Part shown: in pieces, positions 1 through 8,057 of the stretch
Position numbering within the stretch: the stretch's first letter is position 1
How the letters are laid out: each line of letters opens with the position of its first letter
Assembly (NCBI RefSeq): GCF_014284305.1
Contig: NZ_JACOFW010000006.1
Coordinates: forward strand, 186,001-250,000
Origin: Affinundibacterium seohonense
Lineage (GTDB): Bacteria > Pseudomonadota > Gammaproteobacteria > Burkholderiales > Burkholderiaceae_D
Length of the DNA stretch: 64,000 nt
Direction of reading: 5' to 3'
Position numbers and translations under genes: made by a program
The notes under the pieces: generated by a model
The model's input: only the letters and a program-made list of their open reading frames with translations
Told to the model about the DNA's origin: nothing
Database searches by the model: none

Positions 1-1
1 A

Positions 2-273
2 GAAATAAGGCTCATTGCGGCGACTAACGATGAAGCCGTAATCAGAAAAATACTGGTGTATCTAGGAGAGCCACATGATCCACCCAGATTCGCCCTCGCC
101 ATGAACCGCCTTTATGGGATACTTGTGACGAAGCGAGTAAAGACCCGTTTGATGCTCAGATAGGCGAGGTATTTGAGGGTGATCTTATTTGGGATGAGGG
201 ACATCAAAGGATTCGGACGCTAAATTTCAGACGACGAAACAGTGTCAACCAAAGACCGAAAAATTTGAGTTAA
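2..273 (+). pseudogene. IS91-family transposase C-terminal remnant, frameshifted
   Basis: Translation from base 2 gives an open stretch containing EIRLIAATNDEAVIRKIL and GEPHDPPRF. The match then moves to another frame near bases 91-100, where it continues as RHEPPLWD, then DPFDAQ, then WDEGHQRIR, up to a TAA at 271-273. The order (helix with xIRKIL, then PPR, then PPLWD, then a WD..QR ending) is that of the C-terminus of IS91-type (Y2) transposases of Betaproteobacteria. One indel is enough to explain the frame change. The left part lies outside the window, so I cannot tell whether the whole copy is dead. No terminal sequence or target duplication was recognised. It is most likely a decayed mobile-element end next to the hydrolase genes. 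Confidence 0.6.
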
Positions 274-334
274 GCTAGCCAAGGTCTGTTGGCACAGGTA
301 TCAAGCATTTCCGTCAATCTTACACCGTACACTG

Positions 335-1390
335 TCAAGGAAGCTCGTCTGCCATAGTAAGTAACTGATTCACTATCGCATCCAAACCAGGTCGCTGCAC
401 AGTGGGAATAAACATGGCGTTCGCTAACAAAATCAATGTCATCTTCTTTTGTGGCACTTGCCGATAGGCCGTAGCCATGCCGCCAGTAAATCCATATGTC
501 GCCACACCGTTCAATTCAATCAAATCCCAGCCATGAGCGAAATTTCTGGGCTTCGCATACACAAAAGGCTGGCGTAATTTAACTAAGCCGGAGGCTGAAA
601 GTAAGGCGCCCGCATCCAATTTCTTATTCCAATCGAGAAAAGCATTCATACTCAAACTCAAACCAGCCGCAGCGTAATTGTAGTGAGGAAAATGCCAATT
701 GCGCTTGGTCAACTTGTCGCCCGCATTGTTATATCCCGAAGCAAAATTAGGCATAACCGCGAGATGATTTCCTTCAAAAAATGCAGAGGTTTGTGTTCCT
801 GAAAACTGCGTTTCCATGATGTAGGCACTCAGAGTTTGACCAATTATCTTTTGAAAAATACGATTGAGTAACCAATAATTCGTTTGATTGTAATCAAACT
901 GAGCGCCGGGTTTAAATAGAATCGCCTGCGCATACACCGCTTGCTGTGCCTCGGCTTCAGGCAAATTCTCATACATGACGATATCGGGCAAACCGGATGA
1001 ATGACTGAGTAAATGTTCGATTTTTACCTCGCGCCAAGCCTCGGGCAAGTCGGTCAAAAAATCCACCAGCTTGTTATCCAACGATAATTTCCCTTGCTCT
1101 ATCAATCGATGCACTGCGACCACAGAGAAAATCTTGGTACTGGAAAATAGAGGAAACACGGTGTCATCTGAAACAGGCATAGAAAATTCTAAATTTGCCA
1201 GCCCATAATTACCTCGGTGTATAAGCTTGCCATCTCTGACTATCGCCAATGTTAGACCGGGTATGTGATGCAACTGCTGTATCTGTTTCACATAACGATC
1301 GATTTCGTTCTCGGTTTGAGAACGAGCATGAGGCATACTGAATAACAGTAAGCAGAGAAAGCAAACTCGCGCTAAACAGATCAACATCAT
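335..1390 (-). CDS. Secreted serine hydrolase, class C beta-lactamase/PBP4 fold
   Basis: 351 aa, the usual length for the beta-lactamase (PF00144) superfamily. A hydrophobic N-terminus ending near PHARS (residue 23) is a signal peptide, so the enzyme acts outside the cytoplasm. The nucleophile motif SxxK is SSTK at residues 83-86. The second motif, normally YxN, reads YNQ in YNQTNYWLL (Tyr about 167). A family-typical HLLSHSSGLP segment lies at about 126-134 and an AHGWDL block near the C-terminus. Likely activities are esterase, D-aminopeptidase or peptidoglycan-related; the substrate cannot be told. Its ATG overlaps the TGA of the upstream gene (ATGA), so the two are translationally coupled. 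Confidence 0.8.
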   Translation of the reverse strand: MMLICLARVCFLCLLLFSMPHARSQTENEIDRYVKQIQQLHHIPGLTLAIVRDGKLIHRGNYGLANLEFSMPVSDDTVFPLFSSTKIFSVVAVHRLIEQGKLSLDNKLVDFLTDLPEAWREVKIEHLLSHSSGLPDIVMYENLPEAEAQQAVYAQAILFKPGAQFDYNQTNYWLLNRIFQKIIGQTLSAYIMETQFSGTQTSAFFEGNHLAVMPNFASGYNNAGDKLTKRNWHFPHYNYAAAGLSLSMNAFLDWNKKLDAGALLSASGLVKLRQPFVYAKPRNFAHGWDLIELNGVATYGFTGGMATAYRQVPQKKMTLILLANAMFIPTVQRPGLDAIVNQLLTMADELP

Positions 1391-2541
1391 TTCTTCTCAT
1401 CGAGTAAGCGAATCACCGCTTCCGCCACTGCAACCGAAGATTCCCAATTCATCCCAGTCACCAGACGTCCATCGACCTCAATATGACTTGAACCATTTGC
1501 GCCAGAGGTGAATTTTCCTTTGCGTTGCTTAATCGTCGTTTCTAGCGAAAAAGGGTAGGCCTTGAAAATGGGCGATTGTTGATTCAGGTAGCGATCCGGA
1601 AAACTGGTCAGTACCTTATCACTCAGTAAAAATGTTCCATCACGCTGTTTCAAATTACTAATGCCTTGCGTACCCTGGCAAATCGCTGCAATCACACCGC
1701 CTTGCTGCTCATAAATCTGCATGGCAATCGCTTGTATAGCCGGATTATCGGCAATCTCAATAATGGCGGAACCGCCACCGATATAATTAATGGCAGCATA
1801 ATCCTTCGCCGCGATCTCGGTGGGATGTTTGGTATGCGCCAGCGCCCACATAAAATCACGGTCATAGAGATGCTGCCTCTGCACCGTATCTGAGGTATTG
1901 ATCATTTCCAAAGGGACAGAACCACCCTGCTGGCTGACGAAATCAACGGCATAACCCGCTTTGATAAAGGTCTGATACGCGTACGCTAGCTCGGGGAAAT
2001 TATTCCCTGTATTCACCGAGGTGCCAGGATATTGCTGCGCATTAGACACGACAAACAAAATCTTACGGCCGTGCTGTGGTGTATTTTCTCGAATCGCCGA
2101 CTTACTAATGATTTGCCAGGTACCTTGAATTTTCTTGAGTAAAAATACATCGACAAAGCGTATACCTGGCTTCAGCAGTAAGATTTCTGCTTTCGCTGTG
2201 GCGACGTCGCCCGTCACCTCCATACTAATTAAGCGGCCAATTCGCCCATTGAATTCCCCTTTCTTTTCTGCGGGGAAAAGTTGCGAGTACTCCAACGCAC
2301 CCATTTCGCGCAAGGCATCGTCTTTGCCGGGCAAATATAAACGAGCATTGAAGTAAAAAGCTTTGTTGATCTGGCTTTGATCGTTATAACTGGTTCCATT
2401 CAAATACCAGTGTATGGCTTGTTTAATGCCTTTTTCTTCCTCATTATCAGCCACTAGAGACGTAGCGAGACTCCGGTCGACTACCGAAAACCAACAACAA
2501 AACATAAAAAGAAACCGTACCAAGAAAATTTGATTCATCAC
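1387..2541 (-). CDS. NTF2-like (lumazine-binding-like) domain fused to DJ-1/PfpI domain, secreted
   Basis: 384 aa in three parts: a signal peptide (about 1-26), an NTF2/SnoaL-like 'putative lumazine-binding' domain (about 35-150, with FNGRIGRLISMEV and ending in GTWQIISK), and a DJ-1/PfpI glutamine-amidotransferase-like domain (about 158-384, starting KILFVVSNA). The nucleophile elbow is AAICQGTQG with Cys about 288. Hsp31/DJ-1 relatives usually have CHG there; here Gln follows the Cys, so the catalytic set may differ. The export signal is also unusual for DJ-1 proteins. Coupled by ATGA to the serine hydrolase, with a membrane AraC regulator upstream on the same strand. Possible roles are glyoxalase/deglycase-like, hydrolytic or a stress chaperone; the function is not determined. 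Confidence 0.75.
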   Translation of the reverse strand: MMNQIFLVRFLFMFCCWFSVVDRSLATSLVADNEEEKGIKQAIHWYLNGTSYNDQSQINKAFYFNARLYLPGKDDALREMGALEYSQLFPAEKKGEFNGRIGRLISMEVTGDVATAKAEILLLKPGIRFVDVFLLKKIQGTWQIISKSAIRENTPQHGRKILFVVSNAQQYPGTSVNTGNNFPELAYAYQTFIKAGYAVDFVSQQGGSVPLEMINTSDTVQRQHLYDRDFMWALAHTKHPTEIAAKDYAAINYIGGGSAIIEIADNPAIQAIAMQIYEQQGGVIAAICQGTQGISNLKQRDGTFLLSDKVLTSFPDRYLNQQSPIFKAYPFSLETTIKQRKGKFTSGANGSSHIEVDGRLVTGMNWESSVAVAEAVIRLLDEKK

Positions 2542-2743
2542 TTCACCTTAATCCGAAAAATATTTGTTCATTAATTATTGAAATACAAATCGGTATTCAG
2601 AGAGAACTGAAATTCGAAAACGTCAAAAGCGCAGCGGCTATGAACACCTGTTTTGCAGATGCTCAATGTAAGATAGGTAGGGAGGTTTGCGGTTCCAAAC
2701 CATGATTCAGGACTACAGAATCATAATTTCGGAGAACATTCCG

Positions 2744-3781
2744 CTATGAGACGGACGCAGCACGATAGCTGGCAGGTGTCTGTCCGGTGATTTTCTTAAA
2801 CGCAGCGAAAAAGGTGGAATTGGAATTGAAGCCACAACGCTCTGCGACCAATTCCATGTTCAAATGTGACTCGCTGAGCAACAGTTTTTTGGCATGGTCG
2901 ATACGGAACTCATTCACATAAAGATTGAAGCTTTTATTGAGTTTATCGTTCAAGACTTGTGAAACGGTGGTTTGCAAACTTCCGACTTTTTTGGCCAAGA
3001 GTGCCAGCGTTAAATTCGGATTCAAATACAATTGTTGTTCATGCATGAGCTGATTCAATGACGTCAATAATGTCAGCGCGTCGTCTTCTGCCAATTTGCG
3101 GTTTTGATACTTTTCTTTTTTACCCGTCTCGACCAGCGCTTCTTTGCGCAACATCAATACGACAACTGTGATGTGCACGGAGAAGGTGAATGATAAGGCG
3201 CCGACGATGTACGAGGTCAATGGCGTACTCAGGTATGCGATCAAAATCAAGCAGCTACTGCAATAAGCACTCAAGAGAAGCAAGGTGCTGCGAGGCATGC
3301 GTCCTACATCATCGAGCAAAATCGCACGTGATCGCCACAGCTCCCAGCCAGCCGCCACTAAATACAAGAACCAAAAAACATGTATGCCATAAGTAGAGTG
3401 GCGCCAGATAAAACGATATTCGGCATAAGGAAAAAACACACCAAGAGCAATCACAAAAAAAGACAAGCCAAGATGCCAGCGCCATTCGCGCCCCGCAGCC
3501 TCTTGTCGTGAATCCCTCAGATGATAATGCACATAAAGATAGGTCAACGGTCCGATTAACAAACAAGCCGACAAACCAAACTGCAAAAATTCAACCGCAA
3601 GATTTGGGTTAAAAAAGTAGAAAGTCGATTTGGCTGTACGCACTGAGATCGCCAGTAATAACGCGCCCAACATACTATTCGCCAAGCGATGCGGACGGCG
3701 ACTAAAAAAATAGATCGCTAAGAAAATACCGTTCATCGCGCCGAGGGCGCTAAACAAGAATAAAAATTGACCTGAGATCAT
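2744..3781 (-). CDS. AraC-family regulator with multi-pass membrane N-terminus
   Basis: 345 aa. Residues 1 to about 205 hold about seven hydrophobic helices, beginning with FLFLFSALGAMNGIFLAIYF. A C-terminal AraC/XylS double helix-turn-helix lies at about 240-345, ending in the family signature (AERCGFNSNSTFFAAFKKITG, then PASYR). This layout is known from membrane-embedded AraC regulators that sense an envelope or lipophilic signal. It lies 202 bp upstream of the NTF2/DJ-1 and serine hydrolase genes on the same strand, so it is a good candidate for their regulator (inference). The start is an ATG at 3781. Confidence 0.85.
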   Translation of the reverse strand: MISGQFLFLFSALGAMNGIFLAIYFFSRRPHRLANSMLGALLLAISVRTAKSTFYFFNPNLAVEFLQFGLSACLLIGPLTYLYVHYHLRDSRQEAAGREWRWHLGLSFFVIALGVFFPYAEYRFIWRHSTYGIHVFWFLYLVAAGWELWRSRAILLDDVGRMPRSTLLLLSAYCSSCLILIAYLSTPLTSYIVGALSFTFSVHITVVVLMLRKEALVETGKKEKYQNRKLAEDDALTLLTSLNQLMHEQQLYLNPNLTLALLAKKVGSLQTTVSQVLNDKLNKSFNLYVNEFRIDHAKKLLLSESHLNMELVAERCGFNSNSTFFAAFKKITGQTPASYRAASVS

Positions 3782-4087
3782 TGGTGAATGCTAAAGAAAT
3801 AACAGCAAATGAAATTCGCGAGTATAAACTTATTCGTTATTGCGCAGTCACTTATCAATCAGCAACAATCTCGATCCAAATAATTCTCTCACGCTTCAAA
3901 CTACCCAACAGTCAGCCCGCGTAGATATTGACGCAGCACTTGTGATCCTGTGCCAAATAGGCAATACTACGACGCTAGCAAAATGCCGAGTGCGATGTCA
4001 TTCTGCGAGGTCTGCTGATTCGCACTTGCATAAACTTACTAGTAAATCTGGCGCAATTTCGTTTTAAATTGAAGATTGGAGAACACC
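3782..4087. other. Divergent intergenic region
   Basis: About 306 bp between the AraC-type gene (minus) and the SPFH gene (plus). It must hold both promoters, but I could not pick convincing -35/-10 pairs. A 75-codon reading frame inside has no family resemblance and no ribosome binding site. I see no repeat or RNA structure here. Confidence 0.5.
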
Positions 4088-5212
4088 ATGGGACTGTGGA
4101 ACAAACTAAGTAATGAATTCATCGATATCGTCGAATGGTTAGACGATAATCCCAATGTGATGGTGCACCGCTTCGAGCGCTATCAAAACGAAATCAAAAT
4201 GGGCGCAAAACTCACTGTGCGTGAAGGTCAAGTTGCGGTCATGGTCAACGAAGGCCAGATGGGCAAAGGACAAGTCGCCGATGTATTCATGCCTGGCATG
4301 TATGAACTCAGCACCGAGAACATGCCGCTCCTAAGCACGATCAAAGGTTGGAAATATGGCTTTAACAGCCCATTCAAAGCCGAAGTCTACTTCTTCAAAA
4401 CCACACGTTTTACCAATTTAAAATGGGGCACAGCAGGGCCAGCAACCATGCGCGACCCCGAGTTTGGTGTAGTGCGCGTTACCGCATTTGGTATTTATGG
4501 TCTGCGCATTCGCGATGCAAAAACGGTGTTACTGGAATTGGTTGGCACGCAAGCTGATTTCACAATTCAAGATATCGAAGAAAATCTGCGCGGCAAAATC
4601 GGATTGCGCATCAAAGAAGTCATGCCAGAAATCGGCGTGCCAGTCATCGATTTAGAAAGCAAAGTCAGCGTCGTTGGTCAACGCATATTAGAAAAAATCG
4701 CGGGTGATTTTGAACAGTACGGCTTAGAGCTGTGCGAAGTGCAGGTACAAGATATTGGCCTGCCAGAAGAAGTCGAAAAAGCCATTGACCAACAAGGCGC
4801 GATGCGCGCTATCGGCAATATGCAACAGTTCGCCCAATATCAAGGCGCACAAGCACTGCGTGATGCCGCACAAAATCCCGGCATGGCTGGTGCGATGATG
4901 GGTGTTGGCGTGGGTGGTATGTTAAATCAAAGCATGGGAAACCTGTTTGCTGCGAACAATACAGCGCCTGCTGCTGCCGCTGGCGCGATGCCACCACCAC
5001 TACCAGGCGCGACGCCTTATTTTATCGCCGTGAATGGCGCACAAGCTGGCCCTTTCGAACGTGCCGCTTTACAAGCACAAGTCGTCAATGGCACATTGAC
5101 ACGCGACAGTCTGGTTTGGCGTCAAGGGATGGCAGCTTGGGCGAAAGCTAGCGATCAGGCAGATTTACAAGACCTGTTTTCCGCAATGCCTCCACCGTTG
5201 CCACCGCAATAA
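4088..5212 (+). CDS. SPFH/band-7 protein with C-terminal GYF_2 domain (YdjI-like)
   Basis: An in-frame TTG lies at 4076, but the ATG at 4088 is preceded by GGAG at 4078-4081 with a 6-base gap, so 4088 is the better start (374 aa). The N-terminal two thirds match the 'virion core protein-like' SPFH family (YdjI of Bacillus): GQVAVMVNEGQ, VFMPGMYEL, TRFTNLKWGT, and a helical segment around the EVEKAIDQQGAMRAIGN stretch. A Gly/Met/Ala-rich linker (about 260-305) and a proline stretch PPPLPG follow, then a GYF_2 domain (YFIAVNGAQAGPF to VWRQGMAAWAKA). No TM segment is obvious. SPFH proteins organise membrane microdomains, and GYF_2 domains bind proline-rich peptides. Paired with the zinc-ribbon gene downstream. 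Confidence 0.85.
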   Translation: MGLWNKLSNEFIDIVEWLDDNPNVMVHRFERYQNEIKMGAKLTVREGQVAVMVNEGQMGKGQVADVFMPGMYELSTENMPLLSTIKGWKYGFNSPFKAEVYFFKTTRFTNLKWGTAGPATMRDPEFGVVRVTAFGIYGLRIRDAKTVLLELVGTQADFTIQDIEENLRGKIGLRIKEVMPEIGVPVIDLESKVSVVGQRILEKIAGDFEQYGLELCEVQVQDIGLPEEVEKAIDQQGAMRAIGNMQQFAQYQGAQALRDAAQNPGMAGAMMGVGVGGMLNQSMGNLFAANNTAPAAAAGAMPPPLPGATPYFIAVNGAQAGPFERAALQAQVVNGTLTRDSLVWRQGMAAWAKASDQADLQDLFSAMPPPLPPQ

Positions 5213-5234
5213 TCTGACTAAATTTCGTTCACAC

Positions 5235-5272
5235 TGATCTCACTTCAAAGGATTCGCATTGAAGTGAGATCA
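5235..5272. repeat. Perfect 14-bp inverted repeat between SPFH and zinc-ribbon genes
   Basis: TGATCTCACTTCAA (5235-5248) is followed by a 10-base loop and its exact reverse complement (5259-5272). No T-tract follows, so it is not a classic intrinsic terminator. It lies 22 bp after the SPFH stop and about 23 bp before the next start, so it would form in the bicistronic mRNA. It may be an attenuator, an mRNA-stability element or a protein site. Confidence 0.75.
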
Positions 5273-5294
5273 GCATCAACTCAGCCACCGATTC

Positions 5295-6389
5295 TTGGAT
5301 ACGCTTGTGACAACCAAAACTTATCCCTGCACCCAATGCGGTGCCAAACTAGAATTCGCACCCGGTCAATTGGCACTCAAATGCCCTTACTGCGGCAATC
5401 AAAATCAAATCGAAGCCGACGCAACCGAGCAAACGATTGCCTACGAAGAATTGGATTACGACGCTTTCTTAAGCAAGCAAGCTGGCAACGAAGCGATGAT
5501 AGAACAACAAACTGTCAAATGCACAGGATGCGGCGCGCAATCGCAATTTGGACAAAACATTGTCTCTGATCGCTGCCCATTTTGCGCGGCACCGATGATC
5601 GCCACCAACGCCTACGCCAAGCGCCAGATTCAACCTAAAGCGATTGCGCCTTTCGACATCAAAGAAAGCGATGCTCGCAAAAAATTTAGTGATTGGGTAC
5701 ACGGATTATGGTTCGCTCCCAACGCCCTCAAACGCGCTTATCGCGCCGAGCGAGGATTGAAGGGTATCTATACGCCATACTGGACCTATGACGCAGATTC
5801 CGACACGACCTATCAAGGACAACGCGGCGTCGATTACACCGCCACTGAAAGCTATGTACAAGATGGCGAAACCAAAACCCGTCAAGTTACCAAAACCAAT
5901 TGGTACCCAGCCGCAGGCGAGGTGCAAGTGAGTTTCGACGACGTCTTAGTGATCGCTTCAAAAACACTACCAAAAGAATACGCTGACAATCTAGCGCCCT
6001 GGCACCTCGACAAACTACAAGGCTATCGCGATGACTATGTCTCCGGCTTCACAGTCGAGGCCTATCAGGTCGCGTTAGAACCTGGCTTTGTCGATGCCAG
6101 AGCCATCATGGAAGACGGCATACGCAGCGCGATCTGCCGCGACATCGGCGGCGACCACCAACGCATTACCGCGATGCAGCCACGCTATTCCAACATCAGC
6201 TTCAAACACATCTTGCTACCGATTTGGCTATCGTCGTACAAGTACGGCGAAAAGACTTATCGCTTTTTGGTCAATGGACAGACGGGTGAAGTACAGGGTG
6301 AGCGGCCTTATTCGTATTGGAAAATCGCCGGTGCGGTTTTATTGGCGTTTGCTGTGGTGATGATGGTGATTGCGTTGACGAAGAGGTAA
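5295..6389 (+). CDS. Double zinc-ribbon protein with C-terminal TM helix (YdjG-like)
   Basis: Up to 364 aa. The only in-frame starts before the first motif are TTG 5295 and GTG 5307; the GTG has a weak GGA about 7 bases upstream, so the start is unsure. Four CxxC knuckles are visible: CTQC and CPYC, then CTGC and CPFC, making two rubredoxin-like zinc ribbons in the first 110 residues. A long beta-rich region rich in aromatic residues follows (YTPYWTYDADSDTTY). A single TM helix sits at the end (about 341-361, GAVLLAFAVVMMVIAL) with a KR tail. Such proteins are often mislabelled as helicase or primosomal proteins, but no helicase motif is present. It is a tail-anchored partner of the SPFH protein by context; in Bacillus, YdjG/YdjI form a membrane complex. 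Confidence 0.75.
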   Translation: MDTLVTTKTYPCTQCGAKLEFAPGQLALKCPYCGNQNQIEADATEQTIAYEELDYDAFLSKQAGNEAMIEQQTVKCTGCGAQSQFGQNIVSDRCPFCAAPMIATNAYAKRQIQPKAIAPFDIKESDARKKFSDWVHGLWFAPNALKRAYRAERGLKGIYTPYWTYDADSDTTYQGQRGVDYTATESYVQDGETKTRQVTKTNWYPAAGEVQVSFDDVLVIASKTLPKEYADNLAPWHLDKLQGYRDDYVSGFTVEAYQVALEPGFVDARAIMEDGIRSAICRDIGGDHQRITAMQPRYSNISFKHILLPIWLSSYKYGEKTYRFLVNGQTGEVQGERPYSYWKIAGAVLLAFAVVMMVIALTKR

Positions 6390-6425
6390 GCTGAACTTGG
6401 ACTTTGCGCATGAAATAAATAGCAG

Positions 6426-6468
6426 GCGCTGACATCACATACAGCTTATTTTCAAGTGATGTCAGCGC
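6426..6468. terminator. Perfect 13-bp hairpin between convergent genes
   Basis: GCGCTGACATCAC (6426-6438) and its exact reverse complement (6456-6468) flank a 17-base loop. It lies between the convergent zinc-ribbon gene and hipB, and the right arm overlaps the last codons and stop of hipB. The stem is strong and GC-containing but no run of T follows on either strand. It could act as a bidirectional, factor-assisted terminator or a 3'-end stabiliser. Confidence 0.6.
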
Positions 6469-6752
6469 GAACTCGACTTAGGCACTGCGCTAAGCACCAT
6501 CCCCATAGGACGCAAAAGTTTTTCCACCGTCGCTAAACTTGGGCTTGACACCTCACGTTCGATGTCTTGCAAAGTGCGCGCCGATACGCCACACAATTTT
6601 GCATACTCGGCGATGGTAAAACGTAAGCTAGTACGAATCTTTTTGATGACTGCGGGGATAGGCATACTAGGATCAGCGGCAAGCTCTTCGGTCAAAGCAC
6701 GCCGCGCCTGTATTGCCTCGGCGGGTGACAAAGGAATAAAGCGTTTATCCAT
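6462..6752 (-). CDS. hipB: HipB-like antitoxin, XRE-family DNA-binding protein
   Basis: 96 aa. The C-terminal half is a Cro/C1 helix-turn-helix (FTIAEYAKLCGVSARTLQDIE, then SSPSLATVEKLLRPMGM), the standard HipB fold. The N-terminal 40 residues form a charged helical extension not found in short HipB. Its ATG (6752) directly follows the TAG of hipA with no spacer. The RBS GGAGGG lies inside the end of hipA, so its translation depends on hipA mRNA. It should neutralise HipA and repress the operon promoter, which must lie above hipA at 8058-8411. Confidence 0.8.
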   Translation of the reverse strand: MDKRFIPLSPAEAIQARRALTEELAADPSMPIPAVIKKIRTSLRFTIAEYAKLCGVSARTLQDIEREVSSPSLATVEKLLRPMGMVLSAVPKSSSR

Positions 6753-8057
6753 CTACAATCCCTCCAGTTGTGATCGAAGATTCGCTATCGTCTTTTCAAA
6801 TGGATTGATAAATTCTTCCTCTATCCCCAAAGACAGCGCGTCCTCGACCAGCGTTGCCAAGGGTTCAGCCATGATCTGAACGCCATTTTTGACCGCATTA
6901 AAATCCAACGCTGTCGCATCACAAGCCTGACGAATGACGCTCGCCCATTTTGGCGATCCACCGTCATCTTGTTGCCAACGGATACGCCTTGCGATGCCAT
7001 CAGGATGTAAATACATAGGAGCAAAATCGAATAAAGGCGTCAGAGAAATCGTGCCATCATCACACCGTTGTATTGCCGTGTTACGCGCATGATTATCTTT
7101 ATTTCCCAGCGCAATATTCGCAATATCACGCTTGATGTACTCAACGATATCGCGCATAGGATCACTGCTGACTTTAGCTAACTCACGACACACTTCATTA
7201 TGCGAAGGTAGCTTACCAAATCCATTGATACCACAAAGAGATGCTATGCTCTCTTGAGCGTTGCGTAACACTTTTCCGTCCCGCACTTCCCGATCGAAAC
7301 GCGGTATGAACAAAGCTCGCTCATGCAAACTCAACTCGGCATGAACATGCAAACCCAGTCGCTTTGCCAATTGCATATACGGTGCTTCCAAACGCAAAAT
7401 AGTCGCTAACGCGATGTCACGACCTCGGCCAAACTTCACGATAAAATGCGCCTCTGCCAGCTCGTCGGGTAAAGCATGATCAAGGTAGTACAGCCCATCA
7501 TGCGCACGGGTCAACAGGATCTTCGGCCACTCACCTTGTATGCCAGAAGATCCCGCTAAAAATAGTCCATGTTGGGCGAGGTATTCATTGAAATCACCAG
7601 CCCTAGATGCGATCTCTGCCATCGAAAAGCCACGGAGTTTGGCATCGACGTTTTGGCTGCTACGTGCTGCAACCCATTCATGCGCTTCCTTGATCCGGAT
7701 ATTCCCAATAGGATTACCAGCACCTGCACACAACAAGGCCCAGTCAGCCGATGGCCCTGCGGTTTCACTCCGTGCCAATTGCTTTAACAACTCAGCCCGT
7801 CCATAACCTTGAGGCAGTAAGTCAATCAAAAAAGCTGGCCAAGCCTCGCTCGGATAACTACGCAAATCAACAGGCACATTCACAGATAAGGCAGCAGCAT
7901 CCGACCTCTCCCAATAGGACAGCGCAAATTCAGACAAATAGATTAAATACGTAGACGCAGCCATACCCAGCGCCGGGTCGCCAGTCAAATCAAGCGCAGC
8001 GGCATCACGCCAAACGCCATCAATAAACAACTGTAATGTGCAGGTAGAGGGGTTCAT
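6753..8057 (-). CDS. hipA: HipA-family Ser/Thr kinase toxin
   Basis: 434 aa from ATG 8057; a GTG two codons earlier (8063) is the alternative. It has an N-terminal 'couple_hipA' domain (about 5-125) and a C-terminal kinase domain: glycine-rich loop GSSGIQGEWPK (about 171-181), IVKFGRGRD (about 208-216), catalytic loop GNKDNHARN (about 320-328) and the metal-binding DFAPM (about 346). All key residues of the HipA kinase family are present, so it is probably active. E. coli HipA phosphorylates glutamyl-tRNA synthetase; the target here is unknown. The gene order is toxin then antitoxin, the reverse of E. coli hipBA. Confidence 0.88.
   Translation of the reverse strand: MNPSTCTLQLFIDGVWRDAAALDLTGDPALGMAASTYLIYLSEFALSYWERSDAAALSVNVPVDLRSYPSEAWPAFLIDLLPQGYGRAELLKQLARSETAGPSADWALLCAGAGNPIGNIRIKEAHEWVAARSSQNVDAKLRGFSMAEIASRAGDFNEYLAQHGLFLAGSSGIQGEWPKILLTRAHDGLYYLDHALPDELAEAHFIVKFGRGRDIALATILRLEAPYMQLAKRLGLHVHAELSLHERALFIPRFDREVRDGKVLRNAQESIASLCGINGFGKLPSHNEVCRELAKVSSDPMRDIVEYIKRDIANIALGNKDNHARNTAIQRCDDGTISLTPLFDFAPMYLHPDGIARRIRWQQDDGGSPKWASVIRQACDATALDFNAVKNGVQIMAEPLATLVEDALSLGIEEEFINPFEKTIANLRSQLEGL

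Noticed and set aside
3840-4067. 75-codon open frame on the plus strand
   Set aside because: No ribosome binding site, no family pattern, and it lies in a divergent promoter region.
4076-4087. TTG start for the SPFH gene at 4076
   Set aside because: GGAG at 4078 is correctly spaced only for the ATG at 4088.
5295-6389. Helicase or primosomal-protein label for the zinc-ribbon gene
   Set aside because: No Walker or helicase motifs; only four CxxC knuckles and a C-terminal TM helix are present.
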